Assembly (NCBI GenBank): GCA_035470785.1 | Contig: DATIQN010000064.1 | Coordinates: 1-64,000, forward strand | Reading direction: 5' to 3' | Length of the DNA stretch: 64,000 nucleotides | Origin: Croceibacterium_B sp035470785 | GTDB lineage: Bacteria > Pseudomonadota > Alphaproteobacteria > Sphingomonadales > Sphingomonadaceae | In this document: positions 24,432 to 33,549 of the stretch, one piece after another | Position numbering within the stretch: the stretch's first letter is position 1 | Layout: every line of letters begins with the position of its first letter | Notes under the pieces: model-generated | Databases searched by the model: none | What the model saw: the letters and a program-made list of their open reading frames with translations, nothing else | Told to the model about the DNA's origin: nothing | Made by a program: the position numbers and the translations under genes

Positions 24432-25322
24432 CTAGCGCACCCAGTCCAGCCCGATCTCCTCGTAGATCTCGCGGCTTTCGGCCCAGTTCTCGTCGACCTT
24501 GACGTGCAGGAAGAGGTGGACGGGGACGCCCAGCAACTCGCTCAGCTCGGTCCGCGCGGCCTCGCCGATCGCCTTGATGCGGGCGCCGCGCTTGCCGAGG
24601 ACGATGGCCTTCTGGCTGTCGCGGCCGATGACAATCTGCTGGCGGATCTCGATGCTGCCGTCCTTGCGCACGGTATAGCTCTCGGGTCGCACTGCGCTGT
24701 CGTAAGGCAGTTCCTCGTGGAGCTGGCGGTAGAGCTGCTCGCGGGTGACTTCGGCCGCCAGCAGCCGCTCGCTGGCGTCGCTGACCTGGTCCTCGGGGTA
24801 GTGCCACGGCCCTTCGGGCATCAACTCGGCGAGCCGCTGCTTGAGCTCGGCCACGCCGTCGCCGGTCAGGGCCGAGACGTAGAACACCTCGTCGAAGGCG
24901 ACCTTGCCGGTCAGGTCCTGCGCCAGCGCGAGCAGGGATTCCTTGACCGCCGCGTCGACTTTGTTGAGCACCAGCAGCTTGCGCTCGGATCGGTGCGCGA
25001 GCGCTTCCAGCAGCGGCTCGAGCTCATGCCGGCGCTGCTTGACCGCGTCGACCACCAGCACGATCGCGTCGGCCGCTTCGGCGCCTTCCCACGCGGCGCT
25101 GACCATCGCGCGGTCGAGCCGCCGCTTGGGCGCGAAGATGCCCGGCGTATCGGCGAGGATGATCTGCGCCTCGCCCGCCAGCGCGATGCCCATCAGCCGC
25201 GCGCGCGTGGTCTGCGCCTTGGCGCTGACGATCGCCACCTTCTGCCCGACGAGCGCGTTCACCAGCGTCGACTTGCCGGCGTTCGGCGCGCCGAGCACCG
25301 CGACTACTCCACAGCGGCTCAT
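24432..25322 (-). CDS. era: GTPase Era
   Basis: Essential GTPase that binds the 3' end of 16S rRNA in 30S assembly. The 296 residues have G1 GAPNAGKST, G3 DTPG, G4 NKVD and a C-terminal KH domain (VIGRDSQKAIVLGKRGARIK and the following EAARTELSELL). The ATG overlaps the rnc stop (ATGA), as expected for the lepB-rnc-era operon of alphaproteobacteria. Confidence 0.97.
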   Translation of the reverse strand: MSRCGVVAVLGAPNAGKSTLVNALVGQKVAIVSAKAQTTRARLMGIALAGEAQIILADTPGIFAPKRRLDRAMVSAAWEGAEAADAIVLVVDAVKQRRHELEPLLEALAHRSERKLLVLNKVDAAVKESLLALAQDLTGKVAFDEVFYVSALTGDGVAELKQRLAELMPEGPWHYPEDQVSDASERLLAAEVTREQLYRQLHEELPYDSAVRPESYTVRKDGSIEIRQQIVIGRDSQKAIVLGKRGARIKAIGEAARTELSELLGVPVHLFLHVKVDENWAESREIYEEIGLDWVR

Positions 25323-25987
25323 CCGAACTTCTCCATGAACTTGCGCGCCGCCTCGGTCTCGGCCTCCTGCTTGCTCGAAGCCATTCCCTCGACCTCGCCG
25401 ACATTGTGAACCCGCACGCGCACGGTGAACTTGGCCGCGTGGTCGGGGCCGGCGCGGTCGACCACTTCGTACTCAGGCGGCTTGCGGCGATTGCCCGCGG
25501 CCCATTCCTGCAGCGCGCTCTTGGGGTGCTTGGATCGGCCGGCGTGGCCCGACACCGCGTCATCCCACAAGTCGTGAACGATCTCGCGCGTTGCCGAAAA
25601 GCTCGTTTCGAGGAAGTTCGCGCCGAGCAGCGCCTCCATCACGTCGCCGAGCACGTTGTCGCTGGTGTGGGCGCCGTCGTCGCGCGCCTGTTTGCCGAGG
25701 CGCAAGTGTTCGGGCAAGCCGATCCCTTGCGCGATCCTGGCGCACGTCGTCCGGCTGACGAGCGCGTTGAGCCGCTGTGCCAGCTCGCCTTCGGCGCCTT
25801 CCTCGCGGCGATAGAGCCAGTCGGCGATAGCGAGGCCGAGCACGCGGTCGCCGAGGAATTCGAGCCGCTGGTAATCGCGTGCGGCACCCATGCTGCCGTG
25901 GGTCAGCGCCTCGAGCCACAAGGCTTCGTCGGTGACCGTGAAGCCGACCCGCTCGAGCCACGCGCGGCTTTCGCCGAGCTCGCTCAC
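25319..25987 (-). CDS. rnc: Ribonuclease III
   Basis: Double-strand-specific endoribonuclease that processes rRNA and other structured RNAs. The 222 residues contain the signature RLEFLGDRVLGLAIADWLY with the metal-binding acidic residues, a second acidic site in DNVLGDVMEALLGANF, and a C-terminal double-stranded RNA-binding domain (PKSALQEWAAGNRRKPPEYE and ASSKQEAETEAARKF). I choose GTG 25987, which overlaps the lepB stop; longer in-frame readings run through lepB in the wrong frame. Confidence 0.97.
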   Translation of the reverse strand: MSELGESRAWLERVGFTVTDEALWLEALTHGSMGAARDYQRLEFLGDRVLGLAIADWLYRREEGAEGELAQRLNALVSRTTCARIAQGIGLPEHLRLGKQARDDGAHTSDNVLGDVMEALLGANFLETSFSATREIVHDLWDDAVSGHAGRSKHPKSALQEWAAGNRRKPPEYEVVDRAGPDHAAKFTVRVRVHNVGEVEGMASSKQEAETEAARKFMEKFG

Positions 25988-26838
25988 AGGGTCTTCCCGA
26001 CCCGGTTCCAGCGCGCCGCGCGGAACCAGCTCACTGGATTGAGCCAGCTGGCGCTGCCGTCGGTCGAGAACGCGATCACCGCCGCGCGGCCGACCACGTT
26101 GTCGATCGGCAGGAAGCCGACGCCCTCGCCGGCCACGGCGGGGAAGCGGCTGTCTTCCGAGTTGTCGCGGTTGTCGCCCATCACGAACAAGTCGCCTTCG
26201 GGGACGACGACCGCCTCGGTATTGTCGGCGTCGACCCGCCACGGGTTGTAGGTGTCGGCCGGCCCGAAATCGAGCACCTGGTAGCTCACGGCGCCGGGCA
26301 AGGTTTCGCGATAGCGCGCGTAGCGGCAGACCGGTGTGCCGCCCGCCGAAACCGTGCGGAAGCGATCGATCCGGCAGGGGTTGTAAGGCGTGATCGGGGC
26401 GACGAAATCGCCGAGACGCACTTTGGGCACCGCCGCGCCGTTGAGGTAGAGCACGCCGCCCTTTACCTGGATCGTATCGCCGGGCAGCCCGATGACCCGC
26501 TTGATGTAAGTCTCACGGTCGACCGGGTGCTTGAATACGACCACGTCGCCGCGTTCAGGCGCGTGGCCCAGGATCCGCCCGTTAAACAACTTTATGTCGA
26601 GCGGCATCGAGGCTTGCGAATAGCCGTAGGGCCATTTCTCGGTGAACAGGTAGTCACCCCACAACGCGGTCGGCAGCATCGATTCACTCGGGATCGAGAA
26701 CATCCCGAACACGAAGGTGCGGAAGACCAGCACGACGATGAACAGCTTGACGAGGAACCAGACAAAGCTGCTTTCATGTTTCTTGGCCGGCGCGGCTGAT
26801 GCGGGCTGGCTTGCGGGAGGCGATTCGCGGTCAGCCAT
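25984..26838 (-). CDS. lepB: Signal peptidase I
   Basis: Inner-membrane serine protease that cleaves Sec and Tat signal peptides. From ATG 26838 the protein has 284 residues: a short cytoplasmic tail, one membrane helix (VWFLVKLFIVVLVFRTFVFG), the catalytic Ser53 in IPSESMLPTALWGDYLF, the general-base Lys in YIKRVIGLPGDTI, and box E GDNRDNSEDSR. An ATG at 26865 is in frame and would add nine residues. It is the first gene of a coupled lepB-rnc-era set. Confidence 0.95.
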   Translation of the reverse strand: MADRESPPASQPASAAPAKKHESSFVWFLVKLFIVVLVFRTFVFGMFSIPSESMLPTALWGDYLFTEKWPYGYSQASMPLDIKLFNGRILGHAPERGDVVVFKHPVDRETYIKRVIGLPGDTIQVKGGVLYLNGAAVPKVRLGDFVAPITPYNPCRIDRFRTVSAGGTPVCRYARYRETLPGAVSYQVLDFGPADTYNPWRVDADNTEAVVVPEGDLFVMGDNRDNSEDSRFPAVAGEGVGFLPIDNVVGRAAVIAFSTDGSASWLNPVSWFRAARWNRVGKTL

Positions 26839-27004
26839 GCGGATTGCCCGAGGTGAAGTTGACAAGGGTGACAGGGTTCACCGTGTCCATCGCGGAGCTG
26901 CGGATGGGCCGCATTGGCGCCTTGGCAAGTCGCGCTCTTTTCCGGTTCCAAATCATTGCCCGGTCGCCTAGCCCAACCACTCGCCTGTAGGAAAGGACTC
27001 AATC

Positions 27005-28522
27005 GTGAGCGACCCACGAGCGGACGCATGGCAAGCCCTCAAGGGCGTGCCCGAAGCAACGCTGGCCGAGCTGTTCGAACGCGACCGCGATCGGCTCGCC
27101 AAGCTGTGCGGCCAGATCGATGCCGGTGAGGGTGGCGTCTTGTTCGACTGGTCGAAGACCCACCTGACCGACGAGCTGCTGGGTCGCTTCGAAGCGCTCG
27201 CCGAGGCGGCCGGCTTTGCCGAAATGCGCCGCAAGCTGTTCGCCGGCGAAGTCGTCAACCCGACCGAGAACCGCGCTGCCGAGCACACGGCGTTGCGCGG
27301 CGTCGGCAAGGAAGCGAGCGTCGAGGAGGCAATGGCGCTCGCCGCGCGGATGAAGCTGCTGGTCGAGGTGATCCACGACGGCGCGCTGGGTGAGGTCAAC
27401 CACCTGATCCACATCGGCATCGGCGGCTCTGCGCTCGGTCCGGCGCTGGCGGTCGACGCGCTGGCGCGCGACCTCAAAATGGTCGACGTCCACGTGGTCT
27501 CGAACATCGACGGCCTCGCGCTTGAGGAAGCGTTCATGGCCTGCGACCCGGTGACCACACTGATAGCGGTTGCCAGCAAGACCTTCACCACGATCGAGAC
27601 GATGACCAACGCCGCGAGCGCGCTCGCCTGGCTGGCCGACAATGGTGTCGTCGATCCTTATGGGCGGGTGATCGCGCTTACCGCCAGCCCCGAAAAGGCG
27701 GTCGAATGGGGCGTCGACGAGACGCGTGTGCTGCCATTCTCGGAAAGCGTCGGCGGGCGCTATTCGCTGTGGTCGTCGATCGGCTTCCCGGTAGCGCTGG
27801 CGGTCGGCTGGCAGGACTTTGCCGCAATGCTCGACGGCGCCGCGCGGGTCGACGCGCATTTCCGCGACACGGAAGGGCGAAACAACTTGCCGCTGCGCGC
27901 GGCCTTTGCAGATCTCTATTATGCGCGGATCAAAGGTGCCGAGACCCGGGCTGTGTTCGCTTACGACGAGCGGTTGCGGCTGCTGCCAAGCTACCTGCAG
28001 CAGCTCGAGATGGAATCGAACGGCAAGCGCGTCACTGCCGAGGGCGCTTCGGTCGATGGGCCGACCGCGCCGATCACCTGGGGCGGGGTCGGGACCGACG
28101 CTCAGCACGCGGTCTTCCAGCTGCTCCATCAGGGCACCCATCTCGTGCCGGTCGAATTCGTCGCCAGCGTGGCCCCGGGGGACCAGCTCGACCTCGCCCA
28201 CCACCGCATCCTGCTGATGAACTGCTTCGCGCAAGGCGCGGCGCTGATGGCCGGGCGGCCAAGCGACGATCCGGCGCGCAGCTATCCCGGCAACCGGCCG
28301 TCGGCAACGATCCTGTGCGACGACCTCGACCCGGCGACGCTCGGGGCGCTGATCGCCTTCCACGAGCATCGCACTTTCGCCAACGCCGTCCTGATGGGCA
28401 TCAACCCCTTCGATCAGTTTGGTGTCGAGTTAGGCAAAGACATCGCACGCAAGATCGAAGCGGGGGGGGCACGGTTCGACGCCAGCACCGCGGCGCTGCT
28501 CGAGACCGCGGGTCTGGCTTAA
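27005..28522 (+). CDS. pgi: Glucose-6-phosphate isomerase
   Basis: Interconverts glucose-6-phosphate and fructose-6-phosphate. The 505 residues include GIGGSALGP, the sugar-phosphate binding ASKTFTTIET, the signature block GGRYSLWSSIGFPVAL and QLLHQGTHLVPVEFVASV near the C-terminal third. The start is GTG 27005 with AGGAAAGG upstream. It is divergent from lepB and convergent with the L,D-transpeptidase gene, with 3 bp between the two stops. Confidence 0.97.
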   Translation: MSDPRADAWQALKGVPEATLAELFERDRDRLAKLCGQIDAGEGGVLFDWSKTHLTDELLGRFEALAEAAGFAEMRRKLFAGEVVNPTENRAAEHTALRGVGKEASVEEAMALAARMKLLVEVIHDGALGEVNHLIHIGIGGSALGPALAVDALARDLKMVDVHVVSNIDGLALEEAFMACDPVTTLIAVASKTFTTIETMTNAASALAWLADNGVVDPYGRVIALTASPEKAVEWGVDETRVLPFSESVGGRYSLWSSIGFPVALAVGWQDFAAMLDGAARVDAHFRDTEGRNNLPLRAAFADLYYARIKGAETRAVFAYDERLRLLPSYLQQLEMESNGKRVTAEGASVDGPTAPITWGGVGTDAQHAVFQLLHQGTHLVPVEFVASVAPGDQLDLAHHRILLMNCFAQGAALMAGRPSDDPARSYPGNRPSATILCDDLDPATLGALIAFHEHRTFANAVLMGINPFDQFGVELGKDIARKIEAGGARFDASTAALLETAGLA

Positions 28523-28525
28523 ACC

Positions 28526-29068
28526 CTATGGAGTGACCAGCACCGGGACGCCGATATGGGTCGCGGCGAACAGATTGGCCGCGAACTGGGTCGGTAGCCG
28601 GATGCAGCCGTGCGAGGCCGGGTATCCGGGCATGGGACCGGCATGCAGCGCGACCCCGTAGCTGGTGATCTGCTGCATGTAAGGCATCGGCGCGTTGTCG
28701 TACTTCCTCGAACGGTAGTACCGGTACTTGGCCAGGATCGAGAAGCTGCCGGGCCGCGTCTCGTGGCCCCGACGGCCGGTCGAGACGGTCGACACTGCGA
28801 CAAGATTGCCGGCGTCGTAGGCATAGACCCTCTGCTCGGACAGGTTGAGGACGAGGCGGTCGACTTCGCTCGTGCCGTCCTTCCACAGGAACTTGCCATT
28901 CTCGAGGGTATCTTGCCCGAAGGCCACGACCATCGCGGCGTGCGGGTCGAGCGCCGCGGCGGTCGGCGTCTCGACCGCCACGGCCGGCTGATCGCTTGCT
29001 TGTCCCTCGGCCGGCGCGGCGAGTGCGAAAGCGTTCGTGAGCGCGATCGCTTGCGCCAGGACCTGCAT
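28526..29068 (-). CDS. L,D-transpeptidase (YkuD domain), copy 2
   Basis: Periplasmic enzyme that forms 3-3 peptidoglycan crosslinks or attaches proteins to peptidoglycan. From ATG 29068 (QVLAQAIALTNAFALAAPAE) a signal peptide leads into a YkuD domain ending with the catalytic ASHGCIRLP motif (His and Cys present) near residue 155. An ATG at 29101 is also in frame; I prefer 29068 because it aligns with the start of the paralogue next door. The two genes share long identical stretches (PMPY, YPASHGCIRLPT, FAA.LFAAT) and arose by tandem duplication. Confidence 0.9.
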   Translation of the reverse strand: MQVLAQAIALTNAFALAAPAEGQASDQPAVAVETPTAAALDPHAAMVVAFGQDTLENGKFLWKDGTSEVDRLVLNLSEQRVYAYDAGNLVAVSTVSTGRRGHETRPGSFSILAKYRYYRSRKYDNAPMPYMQQITSYGVALHAGPMPGYPASHGCIRLPTQFAANLFAATHIGVPVLVTP

Positions 29069-29193
29069 TTTCCATCGAGTTTTCAATAACGCGCGTTGCA
29101 TGCGCGCGGCCTAGCCACTCGCGCGGCAAGGATCGCTCCGTAGTCTCCGCAATTGCGCAGCGAGCGGGCATGGGCCTCAGGCCCCGCGGCAGC

Positions 29194-29781
29194 TTAGTCG
29201 TTCGAGGCGACCTGCGTGGGGTCGAAGTAGGGCGGATAACCGCCGATATAGACCTCAGTGCCCACTTGGGTCGCGGCGAACAGCTTGGCGGCGAATTTCG
29301 TCGGCAGGCGGATGCAGCCGTGCGAGGCCGGGTATCCTGGCAAGGGCTCGCCGCCGTGCATCGCGATGCCGTAATCGTCGATCCGCTGTGCGTAGGGCAT
29401 CGGGGCGTTGTCGAACTTCTTCGAACGGTAGTCGCGGTCCTTGCCGAGGATCGTGAAGATGCCCGCCGGCGTGATGTAGCCTTGGCGCGCGGTCGAGATA
29501 GTCGACACGCCGACCAGTTCGTCGCCATCGTAGGCATAGGCCATCTGGTCGGATAGGCTGACGATCACGCGGGTCACCGTATCGGCCCCATCCTTCCACA
29601 TGAACTGCCCGTTCCTGAGCGTGTCCTTGCCGAACACGTCGAACATCTGCTCGTGCGCGTCTTGCGCGGCGTCGCTGGCCTGCGCGATAGCTTGGGGGGT
29701 TTCGTCGGATGCTTGCGCGGGGGCCGGCAGCGTGAACGCCAGCGCACCCAGAAGCGCAAGACTTTGCGCCAGGTATTTCAT
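29194..29781 (-). CDS. L,D-transpeptidase (YkuD domain), copy 1
   Basis: Paralogue of the gene just downstream, on the same strand with a 125-bp gap. From ATG 29781 it has 195 residues: signal peptide (KYLAQSLALLGALAFTLPAP), a 60-residue linker and the YkuD domain with the catalytic YPASHGCIRLPTKFAAKLFA. It has a longer C-terminal tail (YIGGYPPYFDPTQV) than copy 2, possibly for a different acceptor. ATG 29793 is an alternative start four codons upstream. Confidence 0.9.
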   Translation of the reverse strand: MKYLAQSLALLGALAFTLPAPAQASDETPQAIAQASDAAQDAHEQMFDVFGKDTLRNGQFMWKDGADTVTRVIVSLSDQMAYAYDGDELVGVSTISTARQGYITPAGIFTILGKDRDYRSKKFDNAPMPYAQRIDDYGIAMHGGEPLPGYPASHGCIRLPTKFAAKLFAATQVGTEVYIGGYPPYFDPTQVASND

Positions 29782-29974
29782 TTCTGTCACCAATTCTCAA
29801 AACTTGCTTTGGGTTAGAAATGAACTCCGGCGCGATGCGTTCCGTATTCATCGCTGCATTTCTTCGTTTCGCCGCGTTGTGCTTGCGGCCCCAGGCGTGG
29901 CGACGAGCGCGAAGCGGCAGATCAGGGCGTCGACTCGGCTCGCATGCTTTGGCGGACCGAAGCCTCGCCATTCG

Positions 29975-30202
29975 TCAGTCCTCCTCTTGGCTAACCGCCG
30001 CCTCAGCCGCCTGGAAGCCGATCTTTGAATGCTGTCCGTCGCAGAACGGCTTGGTGGTCGACGCGCCGCAGCGGCACAGGAACACACGTTTCTGGTGCGC
30101 GACGTCGTAGGGGTTGCCGTCGGCGTCGTGCAGCTCGAGTTCGGCGAGGTCGCCGCTGACCTGATAGGGTCCGTTCTTTGTGATCGTGATCTTTACCGGC
30201 AT
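29975..30202 (-). CDS. CDGSH iron-sulfur domain protein
   Basis: A 75-residue protein binding one 2Fe-2S cluster through three Cys and one His: CRCGASTTKPFCDGQHSKIG contains the complete CxC...CDGxH set. The N-terminal half (VKITITKNGPYQVSGDLAEL) matches bacterial CDGSH proteins often annotated as Fe-S redox or NADPH-linked. I choose ATG 30202 because AGGAGG stands 5 nt before it; an ATG at 30238 would add residues across the promoter. No operon partner is evident. Confidence 0.92.
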   Translation of the reverse strand: MPVKITITKNGPYQVSGDLAELELHDADGNPYDVAHQKRVFLCRCGASTTKPFCDGQHSKIGFQAAEAAVSQEED

Positions 30203-30277
30203 CGCATCCTCCTGTGGCCTCTCGAAGATATAGCACACGCTCCCGCTCGCGCGGCATGGGAGATTTCCGGAGGTAGG

Positions 30278-30844
30278 TCAGGACAACTTGGGCAGCGGCA
30301 CGATCATCGAGACGCGGCGGCGGTAGTCTTCGTATCCGCCGAGCTCCTTTTCGAGGAAGCGCTCCTCAACCCGTGCCTTGAGCACAAAGCCGAGCGAGAA
30401 CAGGGCCGCCCCCACGATCGCCCACAGCTTCGCTTGCAGCCCCGCCATCGCCACCGCGCCGGCGATGAGGCCCGTATAGATCGGGTGGCGGACGAAGGCG
30501 TAAGGCCCGGTCTCGACCACACGGTGCTCTGCCATCCGCTCGATCCCGCTCGACCACAGCTTGCCGAGTGCGATCCGCGCCCACCACGCGAAGGCGATCC
30601 CCGCGGCGGTGAGCGCGATCATCGACCAGCCGAGCACCGGGCCGACGTGCCATAGCAGCGGCTGGCGCCTGGGAACGACACCGTACATCAGGATCAGCCC
30701 AAGCGAGATCATCGCGAAGTGCAGCCGGTAATCGCCCCGCGGCGCCTTCACGGTAGGCTTGTCGCGCCACAGCGCGGCGACTTGCCAGCTGACCAGCCAG
30801 CCGAGCCACAGGAACGCCGCGACCTGGACGTAAAACGGGAACAT
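30278..30844 (-). CDS. Isoprenylcysteine carboxyl methyltransferase-family membrane protein
   Basis: A 188-residue protein with about five hydrophobic helices. The C-terminal half has the ICMT/PEMT-type SAM motif RHPIYTGLIAGAVAMAG preceded by VVETGPYAFV, and ends with the E..YRRR basic pattern (GGYEDYRRRVSMIVPLP). Bacterial members methylate small lipids or unknown carboxylates, so the substrate is open. I choose ATG 30844 because it begins right before the first helix (FPFYVQVAAFLWLGWLVSW). Confidence 0.85.
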   Translation of the reverse strand: MFPFYVQVAAFLWLGWLVSWQVAALWRDKPTVKAPRGDYRLHFAMISLGLILMYGVVPRRQPLLWHVGPVLGWSMIALTAAGIAFAWWARIALGKLWSSGIERMAEHRVVETGPYAFVRHPIYTGLIAGAVAMAGLQAKLWAIVGAALFSLGFVLKARVEERFLEKELGGYEDYRRRVSMIVPLPKLS

Positions 30845-30948
30845 GCCACGAATGTAGGTTGGTGTATCGCTCAAGTAAAGCACCCCTCGGACCGAGGTTG
30901 GCAAGCGCCGCTGCAGCCGCCATATGCGCCGCGCAGCAGGAGCTTCCC

Positions 30949-32295
30949 ATGGCCGACTACGACTACGACCTCTTCACCATCGGCGCGGGTTCGGGCGGAG
31001 TGCGCGCCAGCCGGGTTGCGGCGGCGCACGGCGCGCGTGTGGCGGTGGCCGAGGAATACCGCGTCGGCGGCACCTGCGTGATCCGTGGCTGCGTGCCCAA
31101 AAAACTGCTCGTCTACGGCGCACACTTTGCCGAGGACCTGCAGGATTCGAAGGCCTTTGGGTGGACCGCCGAAAACTGCGTGTTCGACTGGAAGGCGCTG
31201 CGCGACAACGTGCTCGCCGAGGTCGATCGGCTCAACGGACTCTATCGCCAGACGCTCGAAAGCCACAAGGTCGAGATCATCGAGCAGCGCGCCACCGTCA
31301 CCGGCCCGCACGAGGTCACCCTGGCCGACGGCACGAAGAAGACCGCCAAGGTCATCCTCGTGTGCACGGGCGCACGGCCGCACATTCCCTCGTGCCCGGG
31401 GCAAGAGCTGGGCATAACCAGCAACGAGGCGTTCCATCTCGATGCCGTGCCCAAGCGGATCCTGATCTCGGGCGCGGGCTACATCGCCAACGAGTTTGCC
31501 GGCATCTTCAATGAGTTCGGCGCCAAGGTCACGCTGATAAACCGGTCGGACCAGCTCCTGCGCGGCTACGACGAAAGCATGCGCGACCGGTTGCTCCAGA
31601 TCAGCACGATGAAGGGCATCGTGTTCCGCTTCAACGCCGACTTCCGCGGGATTCACAAGAACGAGGGCGGCAGCTTGCGGGTCTCGATGACCAACCACGA
31701 CGACATCGAGGTCGATTGCGTGATGTTCGCCACCGGCCGCCTGCCGAACACCGAGGGGCTCGGGCTCGAAGCCGTCGGGGTCGAACTGGGAGACAAGGGC
31801 GAGATCAAGGTCGACAAGCATTCGCGCACCAACGTGCCCAGCATCTGTGCGATCGGGGACGTTACCAACCGCATCCAGCTCACGCCGGTGGCCATCCGCG
31901 AGGGTCAGGCGTTTGCCGACACAGTGTTCGGCGACAAGCCGACGACGGTCGATTACTCATGCGTGCCGAGCGCGGTGTTCAGCCATCCGCCGATCGCGGG
32001 TGTCGGCATGACCGAGAGCGAAGCGCGCAACAAGCTCGGCGCGGTCAAAGTCTACCAGTCGGACTTCCGGCCGATGAAGAACGTGCTCGCCGGGCGCACC
32101 GAGCGCAGCCTCTACAAAATGATCTGCGATGGCGAGAACGAGCGGATCGTCGGCATCCACATGATCGGCCCCGACGCGCCCGAGATCATGCAGGCCGCGG
32201 CGATCGCGGTGAAGGCGGGGCTGACCAAGGCCGATTTCGACGCCACCGTGGCGATCCACCCGACGATGGCCGAAGAGTTGGTGCTGATGCGCTAA
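30949..32295 (+). CDS. gor: Glutathione-disulfide reductase
   Basis: FAD enzyme that reduces glutathione disulfide with NADPH. The 448 residues show the FAD-binding IGAGSGGVRASRVAAAHGAR, the redox-active pair Cys43/Cys48 (GGTCVIRGCVPKKLL), the NADPH-binding SGAGYIANEFAGIF, ATGRLPNT, CAIGDVT and the catalytic His437 in AIHPTMAEELV. I choose ATG 30949 with AGCAGGAGC ahead. GSH is also the cofactor of beta-etherases in lignin-degrading sphingomonads, though no such gene is visible here. Confidence 0.94.
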   Translation: MADYDYDLFTIGAGSGGVRASRVAAAHGARVAVAEEYRVGGTCVIRGCVPKKLLVYGAHFAEDLQDSKAFGWTAENCVFDWKALRDNVLAEVDRLNGLYRQTLESHKVEIIEQRATVTGPHEVTLADGTKKTAKVILVCTGARPHIPSCPGQELGITSNEAFHLDAVPKRILISGAGYIANEFAGIFNEFGAKVTLINRSDQLLRGYDESMRDRLLQISTMKGIVFRFNADFRGIHKNEGGSLRVSMTNHDDIEVDCVMFATGRLPNTEGLGLEAVGVELGDKGEIKVDKHSRTNVPSICAIGDVTNRIQLTPVAIREGQAFADTVFGDKPTTVDYSCVPSAVFSHPPIAGVGMTESEARNKLGAVKVYQSDFRPMKNVLAGRTERSLYKMICDGENERIVGIHMIGPDAPEIMQAAAIAVKAGLTKADFDATVAIHPTMAEELVLMR

Positions 32296-32319
32296 CGGCT
32301 GGCTTCGCCGTAATCGCCC

Positions 32320-32973
32320 CTATTTCGGCTTCGCGCCGCGGCGCTTGCCGCCGCCCGGTTCCGCGAAAGTCGGCGGCAGGGCGTCGAGTGTCAGGTATCC
32401 GCGATGGGCATCGTCGAGCGCCTTGAACCGGTCCCTGGCGGCTTGTTCGGCCACGCTGCGTGAAATGCGCCCGCGCAATTCGGTGTCCATCGCCGCAACG
32501 GGTTCGGGCAGGCCGAGCAAGTCGAAGCGCGCCGCACCGGTCGGGTTCAAGCCGTATTTCGGCTTAGCCTTGGTCATTGTCGACGCGCCCTGGTCGTCGC
32601 CGCCGAAGTCGACCTTGTCGGCCTTCTCCTCTTTGCGCGCGGAGAGCATCCACGAACTGCCCAAGGTCTCCGGAGCGATCGACGATTCGTAGCGGGTTTT
32701 CTCGATGCTATCGATCGAACCGTCGTGATTGACATCGAGCTGATCGAAGAAGCGCATGAAATCGGCTTCGAATTCGGCAAAGTCGAGCTTGCCGTCGCCG
32801 TTCTTGTCGGCTCCCGCGAACCAGTTAGCGATAGGATAGGGCACATCACCGTAGACGCGGAACGGCTCTCCAGAGGGTGCGATGAAAATCTGCGGATGGC
32901 CTTGCGGCGGGGGGCCGCCGGCGGAAGCATCGGCTTGCGCAGTGAGGAGCAGGAACGGGAAAAGGGCGAGCAT
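32320..32973 (-). CDS. Secreted EF-hand protein
   Basis: A 217-residue protein with a short signal peptide (LALFPFLLLTAQADASAGG). Two canonical calcium-binding EF loops are present: DKNGDGKLDFAE (about residues 55-66) and DVNHDGSIDSIE (about 79-90). A possible degenerate third helix-loop-helix lies near the C terminus (FKALDDAHRGYLTLDALPPT). The C-terminal tail is basic. It is probably periplasmic or exported and may buffer or sense calcium. It is divergent from the DUF488 gene. Confidence 0.85.
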   Translation of the reverse strand: MLALFPFLLLTAQADASAGGPPPQGHPQIFIAPSGEPFRVYGDVPYPIANWFAGADKNGDGKLDFAEFEADFMRFFDQLDVNHDGSIDSIEKTRYESSIAPETLGSSWMLSARKEEKADKVDFGGDDQGASTMTKAKPKYGLNPTGAARFDLLGLPEPVAAMDTELRGRISRSVAEQAARDRFKALDDAHRGYLTLDALPPTFAEPGGGKRRGAKPK

Positions 32974-33096
32974 CGCGAAGGGTCCTTGCCGGGAATCACT
33001 CGATTGTACAGTTTTACCTTACCACGGCCTGACTTGCAGGCGGCAATTGCGTCGGCACAGAAACCGGTTGTCCCTGACGCGGGTTGAGCAGGCAAC

Positions 33097-33549
33097 ATGA
33101 GTACGATTTTCACCATCGGTTACGAGCAGGCGACGCAAGGCGCGGTTGTTGCCGCGTTGCGCGAAGCCGGCGTCGAGGTGCTGGCCGACATTCGCTACCT
33201 GCCGCTGTCACGCCGGCCGGGGTTCTCGAAAAGCTCGTTGCGGGCGGCGGTCGAGGAAGCGGGGATCGCCTATCGCCACTTTCGCGACCTCGGCACGCCC
33301 GCCGAGGGACGCGCGGCGGCGCGGCGGGGGGCTCATGCGGAACTGGCGCGGATCTATGCCGGTCAGCTCGAGCTGCCCGAGGCGATGAAGCAGATGGCTG
33401 AGCTGCGAGCGCTCGCCGAGGACAAGCGTGTCTGCCTGTTGTGCTACGAGCGCGCCGCGGCCGAATGCCATCGCGCGCTGCTGTTCGATGCGCTGTTCGA
33501 GGATTTCGAGCGGATCGACCTCGAGCCCGAGCTGGTCGTGGCCGGCTAG
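33097..33549 (+). CDS. DUF488 domain protein
   Basis: A 150-residue soluble protein. FTIGYEQATQGAVVAALREA and LADIRYLPLSRRPGFSKSSL form the N-terminal signature, and LLCYERAAAECHRALLFDAL the C-terminal Cys/His-containing signature of DUF488. Function is unknown; the conserved Cys, Glu and His cluster suggests metal or nucleic-acid binding. Its end overlaps the convergent PilZ gene by 4 bp. Confidence 0.9.
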   Translation: MSTIFTIGYEQATQGAVVAALREAGVEVLADIRYLPLSRRPGFSKSSLRAAVEEAGIAYRHFRDLGTPAEGRAAARRGAHAELARIYAGQLELPEAMKQMAELRALAEDKRVCLLCYERAAAECHRALLFDALFEDFERIDLEPELVVAG

